Of a DNA stretch of 64,000 nucleotides, positions 9,773-17,954 are shown piece by piece (within the stretch, counting starts at the first letter, position 1; every line of letters starts with the position of its first letter). Source of the stretch: Veillonella sp. 3310 (GTDB lineage: Bacteria > Bacillota > Negativicutes > Veillonellales > Veillonellaceae); assembly GCF_003999875.1 (NCBI RefSeq), contig NZ_RQVJ01000001.1, positions 1 to 64,000 on the forward strand, written 5' to 3'. Made by a program: the position numbers and the translations under genes. The notes below the pieces were generated by a model, which saw only the letters and a program-made list of their open reading frames with translations, ran no database searches and was not told the DNA's origin.

Positions 9773-10576
9773 ATGCAATCAATTCAAACTGATGCAATCT
9801 GTCTCCCTATCCCAGATATGTATTTAGCCGAGGTCCATTTCGATAACACTAGAGAGACCGAGACTTTCATTGCTGAGCACATGGAGCTCTATGAAGGCGA
9901 TTTGGTGTATGTAACGGGGCCTATGTAGGAGAAGGTGGGGAGCGTCATCGATGTGACCTATCATTGCAAAATTCGCCCTTCTAAATATGACCGTGTAGTG
10001 GCAAAGATTGACACCGATTTATTTGGCGAATTTATTCCTCTGGAACATTTGTGGGTTACTTTTGACAGGCAATCTATGGACAAGGATAGAATGCGCCCTT
10101 GGTTCTTATCGCCACTATCAGATGGGGAATGCGTGAGCTCTAATGGGTTTACTCCATTTGCTTTGCATAATCTAGACAGTTTCCCAATTTCAGACATTCG
10201 TGCGCAGCGTGGTGAAAGTTACTACGAAGAACATCGTGTGGTCTATATTTGCTTAGATAAGGGCAAGGGCTATGCTATTGTACAAGGGTCTGAGTATTAT
10301 GAGGTTACGTTCACCTATATAGATGATACAATTCACGACATACTCTGCAATTGTTATTGTGAGGGTCACTGCAAGCATGAATATGCTGTGTTGCTATAGT
10401 TGCAGGACGTCATCGGTCATTGGCTGCTGGATTATAATACAAACTACGGTGAAAGCGAATATATGGCAGCCATCGATAAAACAGTGGCTTGGAATATGAG
10501 TATAAGCCGTAAATACGGGAAAGTTATTAAGTTAACAGAAGAATCTTATGAGGGATTCGTTATATATGATGAATAA
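9773..10576 (+). pseudogene. SWIM zinc-finger protein, two amber stops
   Basis: One continuous frame of 267 codons, starting at ATG 9773 (GAAAGGA upstream), is interrupted by TAG at 9926-9928 and TAG at 10397-10399. The sequence between and after the stops stays in frame. A SWIM-type motif CNCYCEGHCKHEYAVLL ends exactly at the second TAG, followed by LQD, so that codon was probably CAG (Gln). The N-terminal part is a host-like domain of unknown function. Base composition matches the chromosome rather than the AT-rich island. Two C-to-T changes explain both stops, so it is most likely a recent pseudogene. Confidence 0.75.
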
Positions 10577-10585
10577 GGAGGTTCT

Positions 10586-11110
10586 ATGAAAGAACGTAAA
10601 CTTTCATCGGAGATGAAATTCGATGGTAAATTAATTAAAGTAACGTACGATATTGCTGAGGTTAATGGCAAGGAAGCGTGGCGTGAAGTAGTTCATCATC
10701 CAGGTGCGAGTGCTATTGTAGCTATTGATGAAGACAATCGCATTATTATGGAAAAACAGTTCCGCTATGCTTTGAACGATTATTTGCTAGAAATTCCAGC
10801 TGGTAAATTAGATGCTGGTGAAGATCCGTTAGTATGTGCCAAACGTGAGCTAGAAGAAGAAACAGGAATTATCGCCTCGGAATGGATTAGTCTTGGTACG
10901 ATTGCAACGTCCCCTGGATTTTGCAATGAAGTCATCTATTTGTATGTAGCAAAAGGACTTTCAAAGGGGGAAATTCATTGGGATGAAGATGAATATGTGG
11001 AAGTAGAGCGCTATACTTTCGATGAATTGTTACAACGCATTAGTGAAGAAAAAATTAAAGATAGCAAAACATTATCTGCGTTATTATTAGCTATGCCGTA
11101 TTTGAAATAG
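10586..11110 (+). CDS. nudF: ADP-ribose pyrophosphatase, Nudix family
   Basis: 174 aa with a strong AAGGAGG site before the start. The Nudix box runs over GKLDAGEDPLVCAKRELEEE plus TGI (about residues 72-94), matching G-x5-E-x7-REUxEExGU. The upstream beta-strand pattern EKQFRYALNDYLLEIPAG is typical of ADP-ribose pyrophosphatases of the NudF/YqkG type, which hydrolyse ADP-ribose to AMP and ribose 5-phosphate. deoB, acting on ribose and deoxyribose phosphates, follows 70 bases later, which fits a shared role in nucleoside-sugar salvage. Confidence 0.9.
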   Translation: MKERKLSSEMKFDGKLIKVTYDIAEVNGKEAWREVVHHPGASAIVAIDEDNRIIMEKQFRYALNDYLLEIPAGKLDAGEDPLVCAKRELEEETGIIASEWISLGTIATSPGFCNEVIYLYVAKGLSKGEIHWDEDEYVEVERYTFDELLQRISEEKIKDSKTLSALLLAMPYLK

Positions 11111-11181
11111 TGAAAGAATGCCTAGGAGTGTAACTTCCTATGCATAGCTTGTATATGAACGGCGATAGAGAGGAGGTCTCT

Positions 11182-12462
11182 ATGTTTAAACGAATCATAA
11201 CTATTGTGACAGATAGTGTAGGCATTGGTCATAGTTCAGATACAGAACGCTTTGGGGACATGGGTGCCAATACATTGGGCCATATTGAAGAGGCTGTGGG
11301 GCCTTTACGGATTCCAAATTTACGGAAATTGGGTATCGGTAAGATAGCAGATATAACCCCGCAACAAGATACGGTGATAGGTGCTTTTGGTCGTATGCAT
11401 GAACAAAGTACAGGGAAAGATACTACCAGCGGTCATTGGGAGATGATGGGACACCCTGTGAAAGTTCCTTTCCCAACGTTTTATGACGGGTTTCCACAGG
11501 AGTTGATGGATACTTTTACGAAGGAAACTGGCTATGGGTTCTTAGGTAATGAAGCAGCATCAGGAACGGAAATCATTGAGCGCCTAGGGGAAGAACATAT
11601 GAAAACGGGGAAACCCATTGTGTATACGTCTGCTGATTCGGTGTTTCAAATTGCCGCCCATGAAAGTGTCATCCCTTTAGATGACCTATATAAGATGTGT
11701 CAAATTACCCGAGACCGTGTGTGTATTGGGGAGTATTATGTAGGGCGTATTATTGCTCGTCCTTTTGTGGGAGAGCCAGGCCATTTTGCACGCACTTCAA
11801 ATCGTCATGACTATAGTCGATTACCAGAAGGGCGATTCGTATTGCAAGCTTTACAAGATGCGAAAGTACCAACCATCGGAGTAGGAAAGATTGGTGATAT
11901 TTACGCTCATATCGGTTTAGATCAGTCCTATCCAACGAAATCTAATTCCCATGGGATGAATGTAGTGGCTGCTTTGTTGGGACATAGCGCGAATGGTGTA
12001 GATAGTGTACATAATACAGATAGTACGCATAATATACATAGTACTCATAGTACACTTGATACGGATACTATACCTAATACTGCGGCGGAAGGTAGATTTA
12101 CGTATGGGTATCTAATGGTGAACCTAGTAGAGTTCGATAGCTTGTATGGACATCGTCGTGATGTACAAGGTTACGGTCGAGAGCTAGAAATGTTTGACTA
12201 TCAACTAGGGGGATTGCTGGAACTATTGACGGAAGATGACTTGCTGCTCATTACGGCGGACCATGGTAACGATCCGACTTGGAAAGGTACAGACCATACA
12301 CGAGAATTAGTGCCAATCTTGGCGTACTCACCATCTTTCACAGGACCTATTGAGCTAGGTGATAGACGGAGCTTTGCGGACATTGGACAAACTGTATTGG
12401 AAAACTTTGGGATTACCGAATCATTTGTGGGAGAAAGTTTCTTGCAAGCATTAGGGAAATAA
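11182..12462 (+). CDS. deoB: Phosphopentomutase
   Basis: 426 aa from ATG 11182, chosen for the AGAGGAGG site nine bases upstream; an in-frame ATG at 11140 lacks one. DeoB interconverts (deoxy)ribose 1- and 5-phosphate. Alkaline-phosphatase-superfamily metal residues are visible in IVTDSVGIG, KDTTSGHWEMMGH (Thr nucleophile region), LITADHGNDPTW and DHTRELVP. The family is usually about 390 aa. The extra length comes from a stretch DSVHNT-DSTHNI-HSTHST-LDTDTI coded by an 18-bp tandem repeat (12001-12081), placed before the strand containing LVEFDSLYGHRRD. The insert is in frame and probably forms a flexible loop. A terminator follows. Confidence 0.93.
   Translation: MFKRIITIVTDSVGIGHSSDTERFGDMGANTLGHIEEAVGPLRIPNLRKLGIGKIADITPQQDTVIGAFGRMHEQSTGKDTTSGHWEMMGHPVKVPFPTFYDGFPQELMDTFTKETGYGFLGNEAASGTEIIERLGEEHMKTGKPIVYTSADSVFQIAAHESVIPLDDLYKMCQITRDRVCIGEYYVGRIIARPFVGEPGHFARTSNRHDYSRLPEGRFVLQALQDAKVPTIGVGKIGDIYAHIGLDQSYPTKSNSHGMNVVAALLGHSANGVDSVHNTDSTHNIHSTHSTLDTDTIPNTAAEGRFTYGYLMVNLVEFDSLYGHRRDVQGYGRELEMFDYQLGGLLELLTEDDLLLITADHGNDPTWKGTDHTRELVPILAYSPSFTGPIELGDRRSFADIGQTVLENFGITESFVGESFLQALGK
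12001..12081 (+). repeat. 18-bp coding tandem repeat within deoB
   Basis: About four and a half imperfect 18-bp units, for example GATAGTGTACATAATACA, then GATAGTACGCATAATATA, then CATAGTACTCATAGTACA, each coding a hexapeptide rich in Asp, Ser, Thr, His and Asn. The unit keeps the frame, so copy number could change without breaking the enzyme. Confidence 0.8.
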
Positions 12463-12556
12463 AGAACAAACTTACTTTTTTGTAGAGATAGGCGTATCGT
12501 GAACCCTGTGTTTTATGGGTCTAAGTATACAGTGCTCTAATAAAGTTATACATAGC

Positions 12557-12611
12557 AAAAGAGGCTATCAGTATTGAAGAATATTCTTCCTGACTGATAG
12601 CCTCTTTTTTT
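12557..12611. terminator. bidirectional terminator between deoB and rpmB
   Basis: AAAAGAGGCTATCAGT (from 12557) pairs with ACTGATAGCCTCTTTTTT (to 12611), with a second small stem GAAGAATATTCTTC in the loop. Flanked by A on the left and T on the right, it can stop transcription of deoB from the left and of rpmB from the right. Confidence 0.88.
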
Positions 12612-12633
12612 GAGTACATGTACCTTCAAAATC

Positions 12634-12822
12634 TTACGCGCGTGTAATTTTATCAGAACGAAGGCAGCGTGTGCAAACGTTAACTCGTTTAGTTTCGCCG
12701 TCTACAATTGCTCGTACTCTTTGGATGTTTGGTTTCCAAGTTCGTTTGGAACGGATATGGGAATGAGAAACATTCATACCCGTAGTAGTGGATTTACCAC
12801 ATACTTCGCAAAGGTTTGCCAT
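12634..12822 (-). CDS. rpmB: Large ribosomal subunit protein bL28
   Basis: 62 aa on the minus strand with GGAGGTGG upstream. The sequence is typical L28: MANLCEVCGKSTTTGMNVSH, HIRSKRTWKPNIQ and a C-terminal VCTRCLRS. The two CxxC pairs mark the zinc-binding (C+) form. It is monocistronic, lying between a terminator and its own promoter. Confidence 0.97.
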   Translation of the reverse strand: MANLCEVCGKSTTTGMNVSHSHIRSKRTWKPNIQRVRAIVDGETKRVNVCTRCLRSDKITRA

Positions 12823-12865
12823 TTGTTTCCACCTCCAAAGTGTTTACTACTAATATAACATATGT

Positions 12866-12895
12866 ATTTTATCATAAAAGGGCAGATCAATGCAA
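12866..12895 (-). promoter_or_regulatory. putative rpmB promoter
   Basis: On the minus strand TTGCAT (12895-12890) and TAAAAT (12871-12866) are separated by 18 bases, about 45 bases upstream of the rpmB start. Confidence 0.5.
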
Positions 12896-12983
12896 GTGTA
12901 TTTCTCTCTTTTAGATAAGATTATACTAGCCTATTAACTATATACTAAAATGCTAAAATCTGTCAAATTTTACAAAAAACAGC

Positions 12984-13012
12984 TTGCGTTTAATTTTAAC
13001 AAGATGTATAAT
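12984..13012 (+). promoter_or_regulatory. promoter for candidate small RNA
   Basis: TTGCGT (12984-12989) and a consensus TATAAT (13007-13012) are separated by exactly 17 bases. The predicted start near 13019 is followed within 75 bases by a strong terminator and no gene, which suggests a short untranslated transcript. Confidence 0.55.
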
Positions 13013-13018
13013 TTAAAT

Positions 13019-13093
13019 ATAATTAAATATAAGAAGGACACTTTGATACAACGCCTAACACACGTGACTCTTAAAAAAGTGTCCTTCTTTTTT
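13019..13093 (+). ncRNA. candidate small RNA of about 75 nt
   Basis: The predicted transcript starts about seven bases after TATAAT 13007-13012. It consists almost wholly of one hairpin: AAGAAGGACACTTT (13031-13044) pairs perfectly with AAAGTGTCCTTCTT (13077-13090), followed by a T run. The 32-nt loop (13045-13076) would be single-stranded and available for pairing. No open reading frame with a ribosome-binding site fits. It could instead be just the terminator of an unseen short transcript; no known RNA family is recognised. Confidence 0.45.
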
Positions 13094-13100
13094 GTGTCCA

Positions 13101-13428
13101 TTTTTAGGTGGGATTCATATTAGATCGTCTTTCTATGGTATAATATAAAGCATCAAGTTTCTACGACACATAGTAGCGTGTCATAATACATAGATACACA
13201 GATAGATCCAGTGATATTTATTATGACAGTGTATTAGTACGTGCTGGCAGTATGGCGTTTCTTATCTTTTGATCAGTCGATATAAATTCGTCATCTTACA
13301 TAGTTACAGGATAGCATTCGTTATGTATTAACTAGCTAATATGAATGCGTCATGTAGTGAACTTTCAGAATTGATAGAATAAAAATTGTTACTAAAACGG
13401 CGTGGATAGGAAAGAGTGCGGATAGAAT
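13101..13428 (+). promoter_or_regulatory. recG upstream region, long leader
   Basis: A -10-like TATAAT (13139-13144) stands about 285 bases before the recG start, so the leader may be long. It has a small hairpin GACAC/GTGTC (near 13164-13179) and two related stretches, TAAATTCGTCAT and TGAATGCGTCAT, but no reading frame or riboswitch that I recognise. Confidence 0.35.
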
Positions 13429-15465
13429 ATGAATGAACAATTGCAATCGATAAAGAGCGTGGGACCGCAACGAGTGAAACAATTGAATAAATTAGGCATC
13501 TATACGGTAACAGGTTTATTGCATTATTTTCCGCGTACTTTTGAAGATAGACGGCAAGTGTATACGATATGCGAAGCTCCTATGGGAGAAATGGTAGGTG
13601 TGACGGGACAGGTAATACGGGTTAGTGAAAAGCGACCAAGACCACGCATGCATATTTTAACAGTTACTCTATCTGATGGAATACGTCAATTGAATTTGAC
13701 ATTTTTTAACCAAGCTTATAAGAAAAACTTTTATAAACCTGGTCAACATATATATGCTTATGGGAAGATAGAACATGCCTATGGTGCGTACCAAATGAAT
13801 ACACCTCAAGTGGAAATGATAGAGGAAGGGCAAGTCATAGAGCGTGGTATTGTACCTGTTTATGGTTTGACGGAAGGTATGAAACAATGGGGTATCAGAC
13901 TGGCCATAAAAAACTGGTTTGAACATAATGGTACGTTAGAAGATGTGGTCCCTCAAGATGTGATGGGCGATAAGTTCAATATGAGTCGCTATGATGCCTT
14001 TCGAGAGATGCATTTTCCTACATCTTGGGAACGGTATCAAGAGGCACGTAAGCAATTAGCCTATGAAGAACTATGGATTATGCAAATGGGACTATTACTC
14101 CTTCGTTCTCATGAACAGGACCAAGGGGGATTCCCCATGACCGAAAATGGATCGTTGGTGGAACGAATTAGGCAAGGCTTGCCATTTACATTGACTGGTG
14201 ATCAAGAGAAAGCCTTAGGGGAGATTGCTCACGATATGGAACAGCCCCGAGCTATGCAGCGGTTAGTACAAGGTGATGTTGGTTCTGGTAAAACGGTAGT
14301 AGCTGCATTGGCTCTAGCGAAAGCAGTAGAAAATGGGTTTCAAGGGGCTATCATGGCACCGACAGAAATTTTGGCCACCCAACATTTTGAAAGCTTCCAG
14401 GAACTCTTTCAAGATGCACCGATACGAATGGCATTGCTGACGGGCTCTACGAAGAAAAAGCAAGATCTCTATGATGCTTTAGAACAAGGAGATATCGATG
14501 TCTTAGTAGGTACCCATGCATTGATCCAAGACAAGGTGGTATTTCACCAATTAGGGCTGATTGTAGTAGATGAACGGCATCGATTTGGTGTAGAGCAACG
14601 GGCAAAATTGCAACGAAAAGGAGACCATCCTCATGTGCTAATTATGACTGCCACACCTATACCACGTACTATGACCTTGTCCATTTATGGAGACTTAGAA
14701 GTTTCCTTGATTAAGGAAATGCCACCAGGTCGTAAACCAGTGAAAACCTACGCTGTGGATTCGTCCTATAAAGAACGATTGTTACATTTTTTTGAAAAAG
14801 AAATGCAAGCAGGGCGTCAGGTCTATGCGGTGTGCCCATTAGTAGAAGAGTCTGAAAAAATGGATTTACAAGCAGCAGAACAAATTTATTACGAATATAA
14901 AGAATATTTTGAACCACATTATCGTGTAGGTCTAGTGCATGGTCGCATGCGACCAAAGGAAAAAGAAGAAATTATGGATGCCTTTTATCGTAGGGAAATC
15001 CATCTCCTTGTGTCAACGACGGTAATTGAGGTCGGTGTGAATGTACCGAATGCGACCATTATGTGTATTCATAATGCGGAGCGCTTTGGTTTATCCCAGT
15101 TGCATCAATTGCGTGGTCGTGTAGGTCGTGGATCGGCGCAGGCCTATTGTATCCTAATTAGTGATAGTAAAAACCCTGATAGTAAAACCCGACTTTCATT
15201 AATGGAACAAACGCAAGATGGATTTGAACTGGCAGAACAAGACTTGCTCATCCGTGGCACAGGGGAATTATTTGGGTTAGCGCAGTCAGGATTACCAGAT
15301 TTAAAAGTTGCCAACATCATCAAAGATATTCCTATTCTTGTGGAAGCGAGAGAAGATGCGAAAGCGTATTTACAATCTCATGGATTTGATGCGGTACAAT
15401 CTACTTTGTGCCATCAAATGGAAGCACGCTTTGGACCACAGTATATGCGTATTTTATATAGTTAA
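13429..15465 (+). CDS. recG: ATP-dependent DNA helicase RecG
   Basis: 678 aa, a normal length for RecG. The N-terminal wedge domain begins with the helix-hairpin-helix-like IKSVGPQRVKQLNKLGI and an OB fold near residues 60-150. Walker A is GDVGSGKTVVA (about residues 280-290), then TPTEILA, TATPIPRT and the C-terminal TTVIEVGVNVPNA and QLRGRVGRG motifs. RecG reverses stalled forks and branch-migrates Holliday junctions. Motif II reads DERHRFG, where DEQHRFG is usual. It stands alone after a long leader; the following tautomerase gene is about 110 bases away. Confidence 0.96.
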   Translation: MNEQLQSIKSVGPQRVKQLNKLGIYTVTGLLHYFPRTFEDRRQVYTICEAPMGEMVGVTGQVIRVSEKRPRPRMHILTVTLSDGIRQLNLTFFNQAYKKNFYKPGQHIYAYGKIEHAYGAYQMNTPQVEMIEEGQVIERGIVPVYGLTEGMKQWGIRLAIKNWFEHNGTLEDVVPQDVMGDKFNMSRYDAFREMHFPTSWERYQEARKQLAYEELWIMQMGLLLLRSHEQDQGGFPMTENGSLVERIRQGLPFTLTGDQEKALGEIAHDMEQPRAMQRLVQGDVGSGKTVVAALALAKAVENGFQGAIMAPTEILATQHFESFQELFQDAPIRMALLTGSTKKKQDLYDALEQGDIDVLVGTHALIQDKVVFHQLGLIVVDERHRFGVEQRAKLQRKGDHPHVLIMTATPIPRTMTLSIYGDLEVSLIKEMPPGRKPVKTYAVDSSYKERLLHFFEKEMQAGRQVYAVCPLVEESEKMDLQAAEQIYYEYKEYFEPHYRVGLVHGRMRPKEKEEIMDAFYRREIHLLVSTTVIEVGVNVPNATIMCIHNAERFGLSQLHQLRGRVGRGSAQAYCILISDSKNPDSKTRLSLMEQTQDGFELAEQDLLIRGTGELFGLAQSGLPDLKVANIIKDIPILVEAREDAKAYLQSHGFDAVQSTLCHQMEARFGPQYMRILYS

Positions 15466-15573
15466 TCTTATCTACTATATGTTGTTTAATAAGGGTCATC
15501 TATGATACAATAAGGTGAGATTTTATCTGTAGCACAGTGCTATAGATTCGTAGTGATGAGGGAGGAAAGACTC

Positions 15574-15762
15574 ATGCCTATTATTCATGTAGAACTTGTG
15601 GAAGGTCGTACTTTTGAACAAAAGAAAGCTCTTGGCGAAGCGATTACAAAAGCAACTGTAGAAACTGTAAAAGTGCCTGCAGAAGCGGTAAAAGTAATTT
15701 TCGTGGATATGAAAGCTGACAACTATATGGAAGCTGGCGTTATGCGCTGCGAAAAGAAATAA
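15574..15762 (+). CDS. 4-oxalocrotonate tautomerase family protein
   Basis: 62 aa from ATG 15574, chosen because GAGGGAGGA is just upstream and because the start gives Pro at position 2, the catalytic Pro-1 after methionine removal. The sequence PIIHVELVEGRTFEQKK is typical of small tautomerases that act as hexamers on keto-enol substrates. The physiological substrate in this organism is not known. The isolated context, between recG and a glycosyltransferase gene, gives no pathway clue. Confidence 0.9.
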   Translation: MPIIHVELVEGRTFEQKKALGEAITKATVETVKVPAEAVKVIFVDMKADNYMEAGVMRCEKK

Positions 15763-15861
15763 TTAGGAAAATTACCTACCAGAAGGATAGGTCTATGATA
15801 GGGTATAAGCTCTTTCATATGTCCTGTCCTTCTTGTTTACATACTAGAGTAGATGAGGTGA

Positions 15862-16590
15862 ATGGTGCAGAATCAAATACATGTGCTATCCGTCCCAATT
15901 GATGTGGTAACGATGACGGAAGCCGTAGATAGAGTGCTTTCATTAGTGGGACAACCCAAATTACATATGGTGGCAACGGCCAATGCAGAAATGATTATGA
16001 TGGCACAGGATAATCAAAGATTGTTAGAGGTTCTGCAACAAGCTGATCTCGTTGTACCTGATGGAGCAGGCGCTTTATGGGCAGCTGAGCAACAGGGACA
16101 GCGTTTTCCAGAGCGGGTTACAGGTTGTGACCTATTACAAGAGTTATTGAAAGCAGGTAAAGAACATAATATTAAGATATACTGCTTAGGCGGAGCCGAG
16201 GGAGTTGTTAAACAAGCCTTAGAAAATATGACAGCAGAACTTGGAGAATTGCCAGTAGTAGGCTATCATTCTGGATATTTCACAGAGGAAGAAGAGGTAG
16301 AAATTCTTGATGAGATTCAACGTAGTGGTGCTCAATTAGTATTTGTTGCCTTTGGGGTGCCGAAACAAGAGTTTTGGATCCAAGAAAAGTTAGCCCATTT
16401 AGATGGTGTAGTAGCCATGGGAGTGGGTGGTTCTTTCGATGTATTAGCGGGTATGTTGAAACGAGCTCCTCTATGGATGCAAGAAAACCGCTTAGAGTGG
16501 TTATATCGACTGGCATTGCAACCAAAACGTATCATTCGTATGTTAGCACTGCCTAAATTTATGTGGACTGTATGGCGCCATAAACATTGA
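15862..16590 (+). CDS. WecG/TagA/CpsF family glycosyltransferase
   Basis: 242 aa; GATGAGGTG precedes the start. It belongs to glycosyltransferase family 26: residues 25-75 show TANAEMIMMAQDN and VVPDGAGALWA with the conserved Asp, followed by RVTGCDLL and the C-terminal VFVAFGVPKQEFWI and GVGGSFDVLAG. Such enzymes transfer N-acetylmannosamine or a related sugar onto a lipid-linked acceptor for surface polymer synthesis. The acceptor here is unknown. It precedes psd and pssA, so it may share an envelope-biogenesis transcript with them. Confidence 0.92.
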   Translation: MVQNQIHVLSVPIDVVTMTEAVDRVLSLVGQPKLHMVATANAEMIMMAQDNQRLLEVLQQADLVVPDGAGALWAAEQQGQRFPERVTGCDLLQELLKAGKEHNIKIYCLGGAEGVVKQALENMTAELGELPVVGYHSGYFTEEEEVEILDEIQRSGAQLVFVAFGVPKQEFWIQEKLAHLDGVVAMGVGGSFDVLAGMLKRAPLWMQENRLEWLYRLALQPKRIIRMLALPKFMWTVWRHKH

Positions 16591-16642
16591 TACGCTACAG
16601 TCGTATCTTGTTGGAGCTATCACTAGTTAAGAGAGGTTTAGT

Positions 16643-17278
16643 ATGGGTTTGATTGTTAAAGAAGGATATCCTTTAATCGGTGCTTGTCTAGTTGTGACAG
16701 CACTGGTAGGCTACTTTCTATCATGGTGGTTAGGAATTATACCATTTGTACTGGCATTATTCTTTACTTATTTTTTCAGAAATCCTAATCGCCGTATTCC
16801 CCATGATCCAAAGGTGCTAGTATCACCTGCGGATGGGAAAGTGATGGAAGTTGTAGAGGTCTTTGAGGACACATATTTACATCAACAATGTAAAAAAGTA
16901 ACGATTTTTTTATCTGTTTTTGATGTCCATGTGAATCGGGCGCCAATGGCAGGTGAAATTACATTCCGTCAATATACAGAAGGACGTTTTTTACCAGCTT
17001 ATAAGGATTCTGTAGGCTATGAAAATGAACGTCACACGATCAGCGTTAAAAATGATAGAATGGAAATTGTGGTCACACAGATAGCTGGTTTATTGGCTAG
17101 ACGTATCGTGTCCTGGACAGATGTAGGAGATACCTTAGAGCAAGGTACCTTGTATGGTATGATTAAGTTTGGCTCTTGCACAGAACTATTTGTGCCTTTG
17201 GACGTAGAGATTTGCGTTACAAAAGGGCAACACGTAGTTGGTGGAGAGACGATTATTGGGAGGGTGAAAGATGAATAA
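16643..17278 (+). CDS. psd: Phosphatidylserine decarboxylase proenzyme
   Basis: 211 aa, the short archaeal/Firmicute-type form, with two N-terminal hydrophobic segments (about residues 10-45). SPADGKVM and FLSVFDVHVNRAP are conserved family motifs. KFGSCTELF (about residues 173-181) contains the Gly-Ser where self-cleavage creates the pyruvoyl group. It makes phosphatidylethanolamine from phosphatidylserine at the inner membrane. It overlaps pssA by eight bases, so the two steps of phosphatidylethanolamine synthesis are translated together. GAGAGG precedes the start. Confidence 0.95.
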   Translation: MGLIVKEGYPLIGACLVVTALVGYFLSWWLGIIPFVLALFFTYFFRNPNRRIPHDPKVLVSPADGKVMEVVEVFEDTYLHQQCKKVTIFLSVFDVHVNRAPMAGEITFRQYTEGRFLPAYKDSVGYENERHTISVKNDRMEIVVTQIAGLLARRIVSWTDVGDTLEQGTLYGMIKFGSCTELFVPLDVEICVTKGQHVVGGETIIGRVKDE

Positions 17279-17942
17279 GTCTATATTTCCCAATCTTTGC
17301 ACAGCAGCAAATTTAGCATTTGGTGTCATCGGTATTAGTTTATCTTCGACTGGTAATTTCACAGGGGCAGCCATATGTGTGCTTTTGTCCTTATTAGCCG
17401 ATGGTTTAGATGGACGGATTGCTCGTGCTTTGGGTGTATCTGGAGATTTCGGCCGTGAATTAGATTCGTTAGCCGATGTAGTTGGCTTTGGTGTATCCCC
17501 AGCTTTTATGCTGTATATGATGAGCTTAGATCACTATGGTTGGTTAGGTTATGTGCCATTGTTGGTATTCTCTGTATTGGGGGCTTTCAGATTGGCACGA
17601 TTTAACATTATGACAGAAGAAGTACACGGTTACTTTCAAGGGTTACCGATTCCAGCAGCAGGTTGTATGGCAGCTACCTATGTGTTAAGTGGTGTCCGCA
17701 TTCCTGATGTGGCGTTAATGTTAGCTATGATATTGGTAGGCTATTTGATGGTCAGCAATGTGCATCATCCAGATTTCAAAGGGAAAGGTAGCGATCCAGT
17801 GCAACCAATCGCTGTTGGCATTACGGTAGGTTGTGGCGTATTTTGCCTGTTGATGGACTATCGTTCTTGGCCGGTATTGATTTTTGTGTTATATGCTGTA
17901 TATGGTATTAGTAATACTATCATCAACAATATTCGTAAATAG
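17271..17942 (+). CDS. pssA: CDP-diacylglycerol-serine O-phosphatidyltransferase
   Basis: 223 aa with about six hydrophobic segments. The CDP-alcohol phosphatidyltransferase motif spans DGLDGRIARAL...GRELDSLAD (about residues 43-67), containing the D-x2-D-G...G-x3-D-x3-D residues. It joins CDP-diacylglycerol and serine to make phosphatidylserine, the substrate of the overlapping psd gene upstream. FPNLCTAANLAFGV at the N terminus is typical of PssA of the Bacillus type. Confidence 0.95.
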   Translation: MNKSIFPNLCTAANLAFGVIGISLSSTGNFTGAAICVLLSLLADGLDGRIARALGVSGDFGRELDSLADVVGFGVSPAFMLYMMSLDHYGWLGYVPLLVFSVLGAFRLARFNIMTEEVHGYFQGLPIPAAGCMAATYVLSGVRIPDVALMLAMILVGYLMVSNVHHPDFKGKGSDPVQPIAVGITVGCGVFCLLMDYRSWPVLIFVLYAVYGISNTIINNIRK

Positions 17943-17954
17943 GAAGGATCTAGG

